DNA of 64,000 bases from Paraglaciecola sp. 20A4. Lineage in GTDB: Bacteria; Pseudomonadota; Gammaproteobacteria; Enterobacterales; Alteromonadaceae. The notes below the pieces were generated by a model, which worked only from the letters and a program-made list of their open reading frames with translations, was not told where the DNA came from and made no database searches. Location: NCBI RefSeq assembly GCF_011378905.1, contig NZ_WTPY01000003.1:62001-126000 (forward strand), given 5' to 3'. The position numbers and the translations under genes were made by a program. This document shows positions 29,814 to 39,628 of the stretch, piece after piece (positions within the stretch are counted from its first letter, which is position 1; each line of letters opens with the position of its first letter).

Positions 29814-30308
29814 CTAATTTGTGAGTAACGCAGCGATATCCTGCTCAATCTGTGCAGGTTTTGTCTTTGGCGCATAACGTTTAACTACATTGCCTTGACT
29901 GTCGACTAAAAATTTTGTGAAATTCCATTTTATGCGAGTTGAACCGAATAAACCTGGCGCATGCTTTTTAAGATAAATAAACAAGGGGTGGGCATTGATA
30001 CCGTTTACTTCAACCTTTGCGAAAAGCGGAAAGGTTATATCAAACGTTGTATTACAGAACTGGGCAATTTTTTCATCATCACCTGGTTCTTGATGACCGA
30101 ATTGATCACAAGGGAACGCGAGTACTTCAAACCCCTGGGAATGAAACTTATCCTGAAGCGCTTGTAGTCCAGTGTATTGAGTTGTAAAGCCACACTTACT
30201 GGCTGTATTAACAACTAACAACACCTTACCGTGATAGATATCAAGAGAAAGACCATGGCCATTGTTATGCTTAGCAGCGAATTGATAAATGTTATTCAAC
30301 GGTTTCAT
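29814..30308 (-). CDS. Glutathione peroxidase family protein (cysteine type)
   Basis: A thiol peroxidase of the glutathione-peroxidase family (BtuE/Gpx-like), reducing peroxides with a catalytic Cys instead of selenocysteine. NTASKCGFTTQY holds the peroxidatic Cys, LAFPCDQFGHQEPG holds the Gln and a second Cys that may act as the resolving residue with thioredoxin, and KWNFTKFLVD holds the Trp and Asn of the tetrad. The start at 30308 gives 164 residues, the family norm, with GGA close upstream. The open frame extends 17 codons further, but that extension is not conserved-looking. It is divergent from the dehydrogenase gene, which starts 69 bases away. Confidence 0.9.
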   Translation of the reverse strand: MKPLNNIYQFAAKHNNGHGLSLDIYHGKVLLVVNTASKCGFTTQYTGLQALQDKFHSQGFEVLAFPCDQFGHQEPGDDEKIAQFCNTTFDITFPLFAKVEVNGINAHPLFIYLKKHAPGLFGSTRIKWNFTKFLVDSQGNVVKRYAPKTKPAQIEQDIAALLTN

Positions 30309-30376
30309 TCCGGTTTGCTGATAGATGTAATATAGTGGCATTTTTATGCAAACTATCAAGGGTTTAAATCAACACT

Positions 30377-31249
30377 ATGGCAATAAAAATAGCGTTTATC
30401 GGACTGGGTGTAATGGGTTTTCCTATGGCCGGTCACCTTGCGAATGCAGGTTACGATATTACCGTATTCAATCGTACGCAATCTAAAGCTCAGGCTTGGT
30501 TGAAAACTTACTCAGGGCGGTCTGAACCGACGCCTAGTTCGGCAGCCGAAAACGCTGATGTTATTTTTATCTGTGTGGGTAATGATGATGATTTACGCGC
30601 CGTGGTATGTGGTGAACATGGCATATTGGCTTCTGCCAAGAAAGATTGCGTATTGGTTGATCACACGACAGCCTCGGCTGATGTCGCCAGAGAATTGGCA
30701 CAATTGTGTGTTACTAAAGGGATAGATTTTCTTGATGCGCCTGTTTCAGGCGGTCAAGCTGGTGCCGAGAATGGTCAACTAACCATTATGTTAGGTGGAG
30801 AAAAGGCAAGTTTTGAACGCATCAGTCCTATTATCGAAGTATACGCACGATTTAGTCGTTTACTGGGTCCGGTGGGTAGCGGGCAATTAGCGAAAATGAT
30901 GAATCAAATCTGTATAGCCGGTGTTGTCCAAGGCTTAGCGGAAGCATTACATTTCGGTCAAAATGCCGGTATGGACTGCCAAGCGGTAATAGACGTTATA
31001 TCCAAAGGCGCTGCACAGTCATGGCAGATGGAAAATCGCGCAAAAACCATGATTGATGGAGAATATGAATTTGGATTTGCGGTGGATTGGATGCGTAAAG
31101 ACTTAAATATAGCGCTCAACGAAGCGCGTAAGAACGGCAGCACACTAGCATTAACGGCGTTAGTCGATCAATTTTATGCAGATGTACAGCGCCAAGGTGG
31201 GAATCGCTTCGATACATCTAGCTTACTCGCTCGATTACATAAATCATAA
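30377..31249 (+). CDS. Beta-hydroxyacid dehydrogenase (3-hydroxyisobutyrate / tartronate semialdehyde reductase family)
   Basis: A 290-residue NAD(P)-dependent oxidoreductase. The N-terminal Rossmann motif reads FIGLGVMGFPMAGHLANAGY, the substrate-binding signature is DAPVSGGQAGAENGQL (about residue 117), and the catalytic Lys lies in GSGQLAKMMNQI (about 170). The C-terminal KDLNIALNEA also fits. Members reduce or oxidise 3-hydroxyisobutyrate, tartronate semialdehyde or similar acids. No valine-degradation or glyoxylate genes are adjacent, so the substrate is open. A small lipoprotein gene follows 27 bases later. Confidence 0.88.
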   Translation: MAIKIAFIGLGVMGFPMAGHLANAGYDITVFNRTQSKAQAWLKTYSGRSEPTPSSAAENADVIFICVGNDDDLRAVVCGEHGILASAKKDCVLVDHTTASADVARELAQLCVTKGIDFLDAPVSGGQAGAENGQLTIMLGGEKASFERISPIIEVYARFSRLLGPVGSGQLAKMMNQICIAGVVQGLAEALHFGQNAGMDCQAVIDVISKGAAQSWQMENRAKTMIDGEYEFGFAVDWMRKDLNIALNEARKNGSTLALTALVDQFYADVQRQGGNRFDTSSLLARLHKS

Positions 31250-31276
31250 ATTTGCTTTATGCATAAAGGTATTCAC

Positions 31277-31537
31277 ATGAAACAGACGTTAATTTTTATT
31301 ATATTCAGCACGCTCTTCTTGTCGGCATGTTCTACTCCCTATGGGTATCATAGCCCCGCACCAGACACATGTGACGGTGCGCCAGGTTGTGCGGTATCTG
31401 CAGTTGTTAGCGGGTTGCTAAAAACTACGCCGTCAAAAGACACTAAGTGTGCAGATATGCGCGGGGAGCGAAAAGCAGCCTGTGACGCACAGGTCAGCGC
31501 CCTAAAAGCGTCGATTGAAAATGCAAAACGGCAATAA
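31277..31537 (+). CDS. Small lipoprotein of unknown function
   Basis: An 86-residue predicted lipoprotein: MKQTLIF, a hydrophobic stretch, then LSACS gives a lipobox with Cys at about residue 19. The mature part has four further Cys residues (DTCDGAPGC and later KCADM, AACDA), which may form disulfides in the periplasm. An ATG six codons upstream (31259) is possible, but the chosen start gives a standard signal peptide. No family is recognised. It is probably co-transcribed with the dehydrogenase and is closed by a bidirectional terminator. Confidence 0.7.
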   Translation: MKQTLIFIIFSTLFLSACSTPYGYHSPAPDTCDGAPGCAVSAVVSGLLKTTPSKDTKCADMRGERKAACDAQVSALKASIENAKRQ

Positions 31538-31540
31538 TAC

Positions 31541-31568
31541 AAATAACGGCGCTTATGCGCCGTTATTT
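31541..31568. terminator. Bidirectional terminator between the lipoprotein gene and the FapA-like gene
   Basis: A 12-base-pair perfect stem, AAATAACGGCGC / GCGCCGTTATTT, with a TTAT loop. It lies four bases after the plus-strand stop and 36 bases after the minus-strand stop of the convergent gene. Confidence 0.8.
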
Positions 31569-31603
31569 AATACGTTTAGTTCGCTACTCAATTGCTATTT
31601 TAA

Positions 31604-33262
31604 TTAAGTGGTAACGGAATCACATTGCCATTGGTGGCCCTGAAAACTAACTTTTGCTTTTGAATACTCTCGTTCAGCTCGCCACGTTCTGTTATTCAAT
31701 TTAACTACCACACCTGGGTAAATTCGTTTATTTGCTACCAGCATTATATTTTGTTGATAATCATCTTTGTTAGCCGTTAGTTCAACAGCCTTCTGTTCTA
31801 ACCATTGCATAAGCTGAGACTCATTGTCGAACAATTCTTGGGCAGCGTTAACTTTGTCGCGTAAATCATCTGGAATAAATTTACTATTAATAATTTTCAT
31901 TCGATCAGCATGACGGCTGCAGTTTTGCCTTATCTGCCTAACTAACTCATCTAACGAATCTTTGCGAGCAAGTAAGCTGTTAAAGCCATCACTAAAATCT
32001 AACGTGAGGTTACTACCTGATACTGCGCCAAACGTACCCGCCTGAACTCGGTTCTGACTAAATATACTGCAAGCGAAGAGGTTACCGTTTGGTTTATCAA
32101 CTGGACCGACAAACATTTCCTTCTTACACTCAACTTTACTGAATGCTAGTTGACGCCCTATCGTGACGCCTCCATCGCATTTTATGTCTAGACCTTGCCC
32201 ATGCTGGATATGAATACTACCTTTGGCGCGTAAAGTTGTGCTGTACTCAGTTCCCGCATCATTGACCTTTCCCATTGCACCTTCAGTAATAATGATATCG
32301 CCACCAGCATGTATCGTTGCTGATTCTACAAAACCATTTACAGTGACATCTCCGGTGGCAATAATTTCCATTTTTTCTGTTACATCGCCGTTAACTAATA
32401 CTGCCCCATCGTAATTGACATTACCTGAGCCAACGTTGACACCTTTGCAGATATACGTGTCATCGACCCACATTTTCTGATCTTTAAATTTTGGCATGCC
32501 AGAGATTTCGGCAAGCAGTAGATTGTCGTCGTTATCACTAATAACGGTCCCGTCACCTGGACGAAGAGCTTTCCATTCGCCAGCTTTAGGGGTTATCACT
32601 TCGCCAGTGACTGTATAGCCAGGGCGTCCGTTAGAAGGCGGTAAGCGGCGAAGCAATTCAGTTCCCGCTTTAACACAGATGATGTCACCTAAATTGCGCA
32701 TATCAACGCGGCCATGATGAGATGTTTGTGGACGTAGAATGCGATCTAAAGCATTTTGTACTAGAGGCTGTAATTTAGATGAACGGCCGTTTTTAGCTGG
32801 TAATCCTTTGGCGATGGTGGCAGAGACAATTTCACCGGGCTTAGCGACTAAATATGTCTCATGCAGCGCATATACGCGTTTATGACTGAGACCTCGCTGC
32901 ACTTTATTATTTTCGGCGAGACTCACTAAGTCTTCAATGGTTAATTGTGATGCGCCGTAGCCTTTAGTAATCGATAACGTCGCACTGAGTAGGCCTTCTT
33001 CTATTTTACATTTGACCGTGTTGTCTCGTCGTTCGCCAACCTGTTCAAACAGCGTGTCGTTAGATTCATTTTTAATCGTTTTTTGTAAATTCGCTAATAG
33101 CTTCAGAACAGCTTCATCATTAATATAAAAATCACCATACTCACTATTCTTGATAGCATTTAGCAATGACTTTACATCGAGATTACCTTGTAACTCTTCA
33201 GGCTTAATCTGTACATTTAAATATGTATCAGTTTCATCAACCTGTAAGATTATTCCTTCCAT
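31604..33262 (-). CDS. FapA/DUF342 family protein
   Basis: A 552-residue member of the DUF342 family, called FapA (flagellar assembly protein A) in Vibrio. The pattern is typical: an N-terminal mixed domain, the conserved AKGLPAKNGRSSKLQPL (about residue 165), GRPGYTVTGEVITPKAGEW (about 213), then a right-handed beta-helix built from short repeats (VNGDVTEKMEIIATGDVTVNGFVESATIHAGGDIII), and a C-terminal coiled coil (about 440-500). The similar bactofilin-like helix may self-assemble. No flagellar gene is nearby, so a flagellar role is by family analogy only. It is a single minus-strand gene, about 150 bases downstream of sbcB. Confidence 0.85.
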   Translation of the reverse strand: MEGIILQVDETDTYLNVQIKPEELQGNLDVKSLLNAIKNSEYGDFYINDEAVLKLLANLQKTIKNESNDTLFEQVGERRDNTVKCKIEEGLLSATLSITKGYGASQLTIEDLVSLAENNKVQRGLSHKRVYALHETYLVAKPGEIVSATIAKGLPAKNGRSSKLQPLVQNALDRILRPQTSHHGRVDMRNLGDIICVKAGTELLRRLPPSNGRPGYTVTGEVITPKAGEWKALRPGDGTVISDNDDNLLLAEISGMPKFKDQKMWVDDTYICKGVNVGSGNVNYDGAVLVNGDVTEKMEIIATGDVTVNGFVESATIHAGGDIIITEGAMGKVNDAGTEYSTTLRAKGSIHIQHGQGLDIKCDGGVTIGRQLAFSKVECKKEMFVGPVDKPNGNLFACSIFSQNRVQAGTFGAVSGSNLTLDFSDGFNSLLARKDSLDELVRQIRQNCSRHADRMKIINSKFIPDDLRDKVNAAQELFDNESQLMQWLEQKAVELTANKDDYQQNIMLVANKRIYPGVVVKLNNRTWRAEREYSKAKVSFQGHQWQCDSVTT

Positions 33263-33410
33263 TCAAACCACCTAGCGTCTTTATAATAAAACCACAACAA
33301 TGATACGGCCTAGTGTCGTACCACGATAAAATCCAAGGTTAACTTATTTATTATCGGTCAAAATAAAAATAGCATGATTAAATTTCAATTTACCTTGCCT
33401 ATTTTATAAA

Positions 33411-34856
33411 CTAAAGCTGTTCAGCATATTTATATAATGCCTTGAGTATCGCTAATTTGTCATCATTTGATTGATACTGCTGTGACAACAATTCAAGTGA
33501 CTGAATATAATCGTTCATTGTGATACTGGCTGGTGAATTATCATCCATCAATCGGAATGTGCGGTGATTTTTCCAGCGCTGAAGCTCCTGCTCATTCAAC
33601 GTATTTGGAAAGTTACGTGCCTTATAAAAGAACAATAATGTGACCAGCCTAGGATCTTCAAAGGGTAATTTTAGGTCAGCTAGTTGCTCTGGGCTGCTTA
33701 CTAACACTTGGTTCATTAATGCCCGGTCACCAGGGCTAAAAAAACCACCGGTATATAAAGCATGATCGGCTTCGAGTGCGGTACTCACGCGGCCCTCATT
33801 ATTTACCGCTATTAGCTTTTCAACAATTTCAGGATGTTGTTTCAGTAATTGTAAGTTTCTTAAACAAGCGGGTCGGTCGATACCTAGTCGCTGAGCATTT
33901 TCTTCACTTAAAGATTTGGCAGGGGCTAATACGGGACTCTTATTCACATGAATGAGTTTAATCGGCAAACGTTGTTCACCTTCGCTCAGCATATTACTTG
34001 GGGTATAAAGCTTGCTGATAATTTCCTCTACAGACAACGTTAGTAAAGGCTGAATATCGAGTGCTAAATTCACTACAATATAAGCATTTTTATTCGTCGG
34101 ATGCTGGGCGATAGGTGCTATCCATGTACAACAACCTTGGATGGCAGGTAACTTCGAAGATATATGCACCAACGGCGTATGATTATTAGTATCGAGAAGG
34201 GCAATAACGTTCTTTTTCAGCCGTAAATTAAAGAGGTAATCATATAATTTAGGTTGCGCCGTTTTCACCAACTTCGCCATGCCTATGGTAGCGTGCACAT
34301 CGGACATCGCATCGTGAGCGGAACTGTGCTCTATATTATTTGCCTTACTTAAGTCTTCCAATTTAAAACTTGGGCTGCCGTCTTCTTTTAGTGGCCATTC
34401 TATGCCATTAGGACGCAATGCGTAGCAGGCTCTGACTAAATCTATAATATCCCAACGGCTGTTACCGTTTTGCCATTCACGGGCATAGGGGTCATAAAAA
34501 TTACGGTATAGGGTGTAGCGCGTAACCTCGTCATCAAACCGAATATTATTGTAACCAGCAACACATGTTTCCGCTTGACTAAATTCTTGGTGTATCTTGG
34601 CGATAAATTCAGGCTCTATCATGCCCGAACGCAAGCTATGTTGCGGGGTAATTCCCGTGATCAAACACGCCTGTGGATTGGGCAAGTAATCATTTGGGAT
34701 CTGATTGAACATCATCAGAGGTTTAGAAATGATATTTAAATCAAGATCAGTACGAATACCAGCAAATTGACAAGCCGGATCTTTTTGCGGATTAACGCCC
34801 CAAGTTTCGTAATCGTGCCAGTAAATAGAGGGTGAAGACACAGCGTTCCTTAACAT
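33411..34856 (-). CDS. sbcB: Exodeoxyribonuclease I
   Basis: 3'-to-5' single-strand DNA exonuclease of the DEDDh superfamily, active in mismatch repair and recombination with SSB. The 481 residues match the family. IYWHDYETWGVNP holds the first acidic pair of the active site, CVAGYNNIRFDDEVTRY the second motif with Asp, and SSAHDAMSDVHATIGMA the third with His and Asp. The exonuclease I specific C-terminal domain includes FKARNFPNTLNEQELQRW. It is divergent from the CBS protein gene, with 215 bases between in which I see no named element. Confidence 0.96.
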   Translation of the reverse strand: MLRNAVSSPSIYWHDYETWGVNPQKDPACQFAGIRTDLDLNIISKPLMMFNQIPNDYLPNPQACLITGITPQHSLRSGMIEPEFIAKIHQEFSQAETCVAGYNNIRFDDEVTRYTLYRNFYDPYAREWQNGNSRWDIIDLVRACYALRPNGIEWPLKEDGSPSFKLEDLSKANNIEHSSAHDAMSDVHATIGMAKLVKTAQPKLYDYLFNLRLKKNVIALLDTNNHTPLVHISSKLPAIQGCCTWIAPIAQHPTNKNAYIVVNLALDIQPLLTLSVEEIISKLYTPSNMLSEGEQRLPIKLIHVNKSPVLAPAKSLSEENAQRLGIDRPACLRNLQLLKQHPEIVEKLIAVNNEGRVSTALEADHALYTGGFFSPGDRALMNQVLVSSPEQLADLKLPFEDPRLVTLLFFYKARNFPNTLNEQELQRWKNHRTFRLMDDNSPASITMNDYIQSLELLSQQYQSNDDKLAILKALYKYAEQL

Positions 34857-35071
34857 TTTTATTCTTGATGGATCTCAACAGAATTATGCAGCAAACTCAA
34901 ATTAATCCCTATATTTCGCTATTAACTTACGAGTCTGGGTAAATATGCTGTTTATTTAGCCTAACCTACTAAAGTTCTAGGCGTTCAGCCTATTAAATCC
35001 CTAACTTTGTGCTTAACTTATAGTGTAGTAAAAATTTATTGATGAAGTGGTAGCTTACCTTTGGAGTATTT

Positions 35072-35491
35072 ATGCAATCATTACGAGTTAGCGATTATAT
35101 GAATTGCCGCCCAGTGACCTTTTCTATTGAAATGTCTGTAGCTGAAGCTGTTGAGCGTCTCTTACAAAGTGGCCAAACGGGTGGTCCTGTGGTTGATGAT
35201 AATAATAGAGTAGTGGGGTTCTTATCAGAGCAGGACTGTTTAGTGCGCATGATCGAGTCGAGTTATTATCGAGAACAGGTTTGTAGAGTAAAAGACATAA
35301 TGCAGACAGAGGTAATATCCATTCGATCTTATGTATCGGTTATCGAGCAAGCCCAAAAAATGCTTGTGGCCAAACCTAAGGTGTATCCGATTGTTGATGA
35401 TGATGGTTATCTAATGGGTACCATTAACCGCTCTCAACTATTGAATGCCATTGATATGCAACTCCGAGATGGTTATCGAATAGCGGGTTAG
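35072..35491 (+). CDS. CBS-domain pair protein
   Basis: A 139-residue protein consisting of two CBS domains (about residues 5-60 and 72-130): YMNCRPVTFSIEMSVAEAVERLL with GGPVVDDNNRVVGFLSEQDCL, then VKDIMQTEVISI with YPIVDDDGYLMGTINRSQLL. Such pairs bind adenosine nucleotides and regulate partner proteins. There is no fused effector domain, so the partner is unknown. TTGGAG precedes the ATG as ribosome-binding site. It is about 100 bases before hrpA, separated by a large hairpin. Confidence 0.85.
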   Translation: MQSLRVSDYMNCRPVTFSIEMSVAEAVERLLQSGQTGGPVVDDNNRVVGFLSEQDCLVRMIESSYYREQVCRVKDIMQTEVISIRSYVSVIEQAQKMLVAKPKVYPIVDDDGYLMGTINRSQLLNAIDMQLRDGYRIAG

Positions 35492-35532
35492 GACTTTTTT
35501 AACGATTTCCCCATTCGGCACTAGCATTTAAA

Positions 35533-35584
35533 TACTCATTCTTCTAGGATCGGCAACCATTATGGTTGCCTTCTAGTATGAGTA
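35533..35584 (+). promoter_or_regulatory. Long imperfect hairpin immediately before the hrpA start
   Basis: Nested inverted repeats: TACTCAT (35533-35539) with ATGAGTA (35578-35584), CTAG (35544-35547) with CTAG (35573-35576), and GGCAACCAT (35552-35560) with ATGGTTGCC (35562-35570). No T run follows, so it is a poor intrinsic terminator. Its 3' arm ends seven bases before the TTG used as the hrpA start and contains an out-of-frame ATG. It could act on hrpA translation or as a transcription end for the CBS gene. Confidence 0.55.
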
Positions 35585-35590
35585 AATTTA

Positions 35591-38500
35591 TTGTCTTCAC
35601 ATGTTCCTGACACAGAAAATACCCGCTTGACCTCTGCCCAAATAAACGCATTGTCAGATCAATGCATGTTGGCCGACCGTTTTCGTATTCGTCGTCGTTT
35701 TCAACAAATTCAGCGCCTGGACACCGAGAAGAAAAACGAAGGGCTCGCCAAACTTAGCAAGGATATTGAACGCTCAGTATTATTGCGTGAGCAGCGTCAA
35801 ATCAATCTTCCTAAAATTGATTATCCTGACTTACCCGTTACGGAACAAAAAGATAAAATTGCCGATGCGATCCGCGATAACCAAGTCGTGATTATTGCCG
35901 GTGAAACAGGATCTGGTAAAACCACACAAATTCCCAAAATCTGTTTAGAATTAGGCCGCGGTGTTGCAGGGCTTATTGGGCACACTCAACCAAGAAGGTT
36001 AGCGGCTAGGAGCGTGGCCAATCGTATTGCCGAGGAATTGCACACCGAACTAGGTAATGAAGTCGGATTCAAAATACGTTTCTCCGATCAGGTTAGTGAA
36101 CGCACTTATGTAAAGTTGATGACTGACGGCATTTTACTGGCAGAGATTCAACAAGATAGTTATCTAAAAAAGTATGACACCATTATTATCGATGAGGCTC
36201 ATGAGCGCAGTCTCAATATCGATTTTATTTTGGGGATCCTAAAGCAACTTTTACCCAAACGCCCGGATTTAAAATTAATCATTACGTCGGCGACTATCGA
36301 CCCAGAACGCTTTTCTAAACATTTTGATAATGCTCCGATTATACAGGTCAGTGGACGAACCTTTCCCGTAGAAATGCGTTATCGTCCGTTACTTGACGAC
36401 AGCCAAGAAAATGACCGGGACCAAGCACAAGCAATAATTGATGCAGTCAATGAGTTAGGCCAGCATAGTCAAGGTGACATTCTTGTATTTCTTAGCGGAG
36501 AGCGTGATATTCGCGATATGGCTGATGCCCTTACGCGGCAACAATTTAGGCATACAGAGGTGGTACCTTTGTACGCTAGGTTATCAGCGGCAGAACAAAA
36601 TAAAATATTTCAAACCCACTCAGGTCGGCGGATTGTATTGGCCACAAATGTTGCCGAAACATCCCTTACTGTGCCCGGTATAAAATATGTTATTGACCCT
36701 GGCACGGCGCGTATTTCTCGTTACAGCGTGCGCAGTAAAGTTCAGCGATTACCCATAGAGGCCATATCACAGGCGTCGGCCAATCAAAGGGCAGGCCGGT
36801 GCGGGCGAGTATCGAATGGTATATGCATTCGCTTGTACAGCGAAGAAGATTTTAACAACCGAGATGAATTCACCGATCCTGAGATACTAAGAACAAATTT
36901 AGCTTCTGTTATTTTGCAAATGTTGGCCTTGGGACTGGGCAAAATTGATCAATTTCCTTTTGTACAAATGCCCGACTCACGCAGTATAAACGATGGATTT
37001 AATCTATTGGAGGAATTAGGTGGTGTTGAAAAAAATACCGATCGTCTCAGTTTAACCGCGATCGGTCGTCAAATGGCACGCTTGCCTATCGACCCAAGAT
37101 ATGCCCGAATGATTGTTGAGGCAGAAAAGCAAAATAGTATGCGTGATGTCACAGTGATTACCGCTGGGCTGAGTATTCAAGATCCTAGAGAAAGACCTCA
37201 AGACAAGCGTCAAGCAGCTGATGAGAAACATCAGGCTTTCGCTAATAAGGACTCGGATTTCTTAGCATTATTAACGCTGTGGCATGAATTTAAAGCGAAA
37301 CAGACTGAACTCACCAATAACCAACTGCGCAAATGGTGTAAGCAACATTTTATTAATTATTTACGTATGCGTGAATGGCAAGATATCGTTAGTCAATTGA
37401 AAAAGTCTATTGCAGAGCTTGGCTTCAGAATTAGTCAAGCAGAAGCAGATTATCAGGCAATTCATCAAGCTATGGCGGCAGGACTGCTTTCTCATATTGG
37501 GAATAAAGATAAAAACAAAGAATATCTAGGTGCGCGTAACAGTCGATTTATGCTTTTCCCTGGCTCAGGCATTGCCAAAACGAGCCCCAAGTGGCTGATG
37601 GTTGCGGAACTTGTTGACACCTCGCGCTTATTTGGTCGAATGGGTGCCAAGATTGAACCTCAATGGCTAGAATCTTTAGCACCACATCTTATCAAGCGTA
37701 ATTACAGTGAACCTCATTGGTCGAAAAAGCAGGGCGTCGCCCAAGCTTTTGAAAGTGTTACATTGTACGGCTTACCGTTAGTCACAAAGCGCAGAGTAGC
37801 GTACAGTCAAATTGACCCTGTTGTTAGTCGCGAAATATTTATTCGTGAAGCGTTGGTCCACCAAGATACGAAGCTGCAATACGACTTTTTAATTGAAAAC
37901 CAACTCGAAGTTGATGAAATAAAAGGTTTGGAGGACAAAATACGTCGCCGTGACCTGTTAGTAGACGAAGATACCTTAGTTGACTTTTACGCCGAACATA
38001 TTCCAAATCATGTCTGTAGTGAAGCGAGTTTCAAAAAATGGTGGGGCAAAGCCCGTACCTTGACACCCGATTTGCTGACATACTCGAAGCAAATGCTGCT
38101 AAAGAATTCGCCTGCGAAAGCTCACGAATATGATTTCCCTAAAATGTGGCAACAAGGTAACTTAACATTACGCCTTGATTATCACTTTAATCCAACGGAT
38201 AACGATGATGGGGTGAGTCTATTGGTTCCCTTATCATTGCTAAATCAGCTGTCGACAAGTGGTTTTGATTGGTTAGTGCCAGGTTTGCGTAGTGAACTCA
38301 TTATTAGCTTGATTAAATTACTTCCTAAGCGCCTTAGACGTAACTTTGTGCCCGCACCTAATTATGCTGAAGCCTGTTTAGCAGATATCACGCCTACGGA
38401 TGCTCACGGCCAACCGGTGGCATTTCTATCAGCGCTGAGTCTAAAATTAAAACGGATGACAGGTGTAGACGTTTCCGCTGATGATTGGCAAGTAGATAAC

Positions 38501-39517
38501 TTACCCTTGCACCTACGATTTAATTTCAAGGTACTAGACGAGAACAATAACGTTCTTAAACAGGGAAGAGACCTACTGAGCTTGCAACACGAATTGCAAG
38601 GTAAAGTGAAGCAGAGCTTAAGCAACATTGCTAAACCTGGATTAGAGAAAACAGGTATTACTCAATGGGATTTCGATGCTTTACCGAAAGAGTATGTCAG
38701 TAAGCAAAGTGGCTTCAATGTTAAAGCGTATCCGGCTTTATTCGCAGAAAAGAGTTCGGTGGCAATCAAGTTATTCGACAAGCCACATATAGCCGAATCT
38801 TCTCATCAGCTTGGTTTACGGCAACTAATATCATTATCTATCCCATCACCTATTAAATACTTGCATGCAAAGTTACCTAATAAAGCGAAGCTGGGGTTAT
38901 ATTTTAATCCGTTCGGCAGAATCGATGCGCTTATTGACGATGTTATTGCTGCGGCGATTGACGAGCTGGTTAAACAATATCAATCGCAACACAAAGAAAT
39001 ACGTACTGCGCAAGATTTCGAAGCATGTTGTACGTACGTGCGCAGTGACATAAATGACCATGTGTTATCCATCGCGAAAAAAGTAGAAGTGGGTCTAACT
39101 AAAGCGCACCAAATTAAGAAAAAAATGAAAGGCAATGTGCCTTTAAGTATGATTAACGCCTATGGCGACATTAAGCAACATTTAGACAGTTTGGTCTTTA
39201 GTGGCTTTGTCAGTGATATTGGTTCACAACGTTTGAATGATTGGCAGCGCTATATTGAAGGCATCGCTAAGCGTATTGAAAAATTACCTATAGACCCCAT
39301 TAAAGATCGACTTCACCAACTAAACGTTGAAAAGGTTCAGCAAGCCTACACCAACAGACTCCAAAAAATTCCCGCTGGCGTGCCCTTACCACATGAATTA
39401 ACTGAAGTTCGATGGATGATTGAAGAGCTCCGTGTATCATTTTTCGCGCAGCAATTGGGTACGGCGATGCCTATCTCTACCAAGCGCATTATTAATCAAT
39501 TAGAAGCAGCCAGTTGA
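35591..39517 (+). CDS. hrpA: ATP-dependent RNA helicase HrpA (DEAH box)
   Basis: A 1308-residue DEAH/RHA helicase, the same size as E. coli HrpA, which resolves stalled ribosomes and processes mRNA. Helicase motifs: GETGSGKTTQ (I), TQPRRLAARSVA (Ia), DEAHERS (II), TSATID (III), FLSGERDI (IV), TNVAETSLTVPGI (V) and QRAGRCGR (VI), followed by the winged-helix, HA2 and OB regions and a long HrpA-specific C-terminus. The frame opens after a stop at 35579-35581, so the TTG at 35591 is the only start before residue 26; its ribosome-binding site is weak. The ATG at 35578 is out of frame. Initiation may be inefficient or depend on the preceding hairpin. Confidence 0.95.
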   Translation: MSSHVPDTENTRLTSAQINALSDQCMLADRFRIRRRFQQIQRLDTEKKNEGLAKLSKDIERSVLLREQRQINLPKIDYPDLPVTEQKDKIADAIRDNQVVIIAGETGSGKTTQIPKICLELGRGVAGLIGHTQPRRLAARSVANRIAEELHTELGNEVGFKIRFSDQVSERTYVKLMTDGILLAEIQQDSYLKKYDTIIIDEAHERSLNIDFILGILKQLLPKRPDLKLIITSATIDPERFSKHFDNAPIIQVSGRTFPVEMRYRPLLDDSQENDRDQAQAIIDAVNELGQHSQGDILVFLSGERDIRDMADALTRQQFRHTEVVPLYARLSAAEQNKIFQTHSGRRIVLATNVAETSLTVPGIKYVIDPGTARISRYSVRSKVQRLPIEAISQASANQRAGRCGRVSNGICIRLYSEEDFNNRDEFTDPEILRTNLASVILQMLALGLGKIDQFPFVQMPDSRSINDGFNLLEELGGVEKNTDRLSLTAIGRQMARLPIDPRYARMIVEAEKQNSMRDVTVITAGLSIQDPRERPQDKRQAADEKHQAFANKDSDFLALLTLWHEFKAKQTELTNNQLRKWCKQHFINYLRMREWQDIVSQLKKSIAELGFRISQAEADYQAIHQAMAAGLLSHIGNKDKNKEYLGARNSRFMLFPGSGIAKTSPKWLMVAELVDTSRLFGRMGAKIEPQWLESLAPHLIKRNYSEPHWSKKQGVAQAFESVTLYGLPLVTKRRVAYSQIDPVVSREIFIREALVHQDTKLQYDFLIENQLEVDEIKGLEDKIRRRDLLVDEDTLVDFYAEHIPNHVCSEASFKKWWGKARTLTPDLLTYSKQMLLKNSPAKAHEYDFPKMWQQGNLTLRLDYHFNPTDNDDGVSLLVPLSLLNQLSTSGFDWLVPGLRSELIISLIKLLPKRLRRNFVPAPNYAEACLADITPTDAHGQPVAFLSALSLKLKRMTGVDVSADDWQVDNLPLHLRFNFKVLDENNNVLKQGRDLLSLQHELQGKVKQSLSNIAKPGLEKTGITQWDFDALPKEYVSKQSGFNVKAYPALFAEKSSVAIKLFDKPHIAESSHQLGLRQLISLSIPSPIKYLHAKLPNKAKLGLYFNPFGRIDALIDDVIAAAIDELVKQYQSQHKEIRTAQDFEACCTYVRSDINDHVLSIAKKVEVGLTKAHQIKKKMKGNVPLSMINAYGDIKQHLDSLVFSGFVSDIGSQRLNDWQRYIEGIAKRIEKLPIDPIKDRLHQLNVEKVQQAYTNRLQKIPAGVPLPHELTEVRWMIEELRVSFFAQQLGTAMPISTKRIINQLEAAS

Positions 39518-39628
39518 TTTGGTAAGGAAATAATGGATTTAATCTGCTGTATTGAGCAAAGTCCGTTGACATTGGTTTAACCGCACCCTATAAACACTGA
39601 GTAGGCAAAAAACTAGGACGGAATTTTA

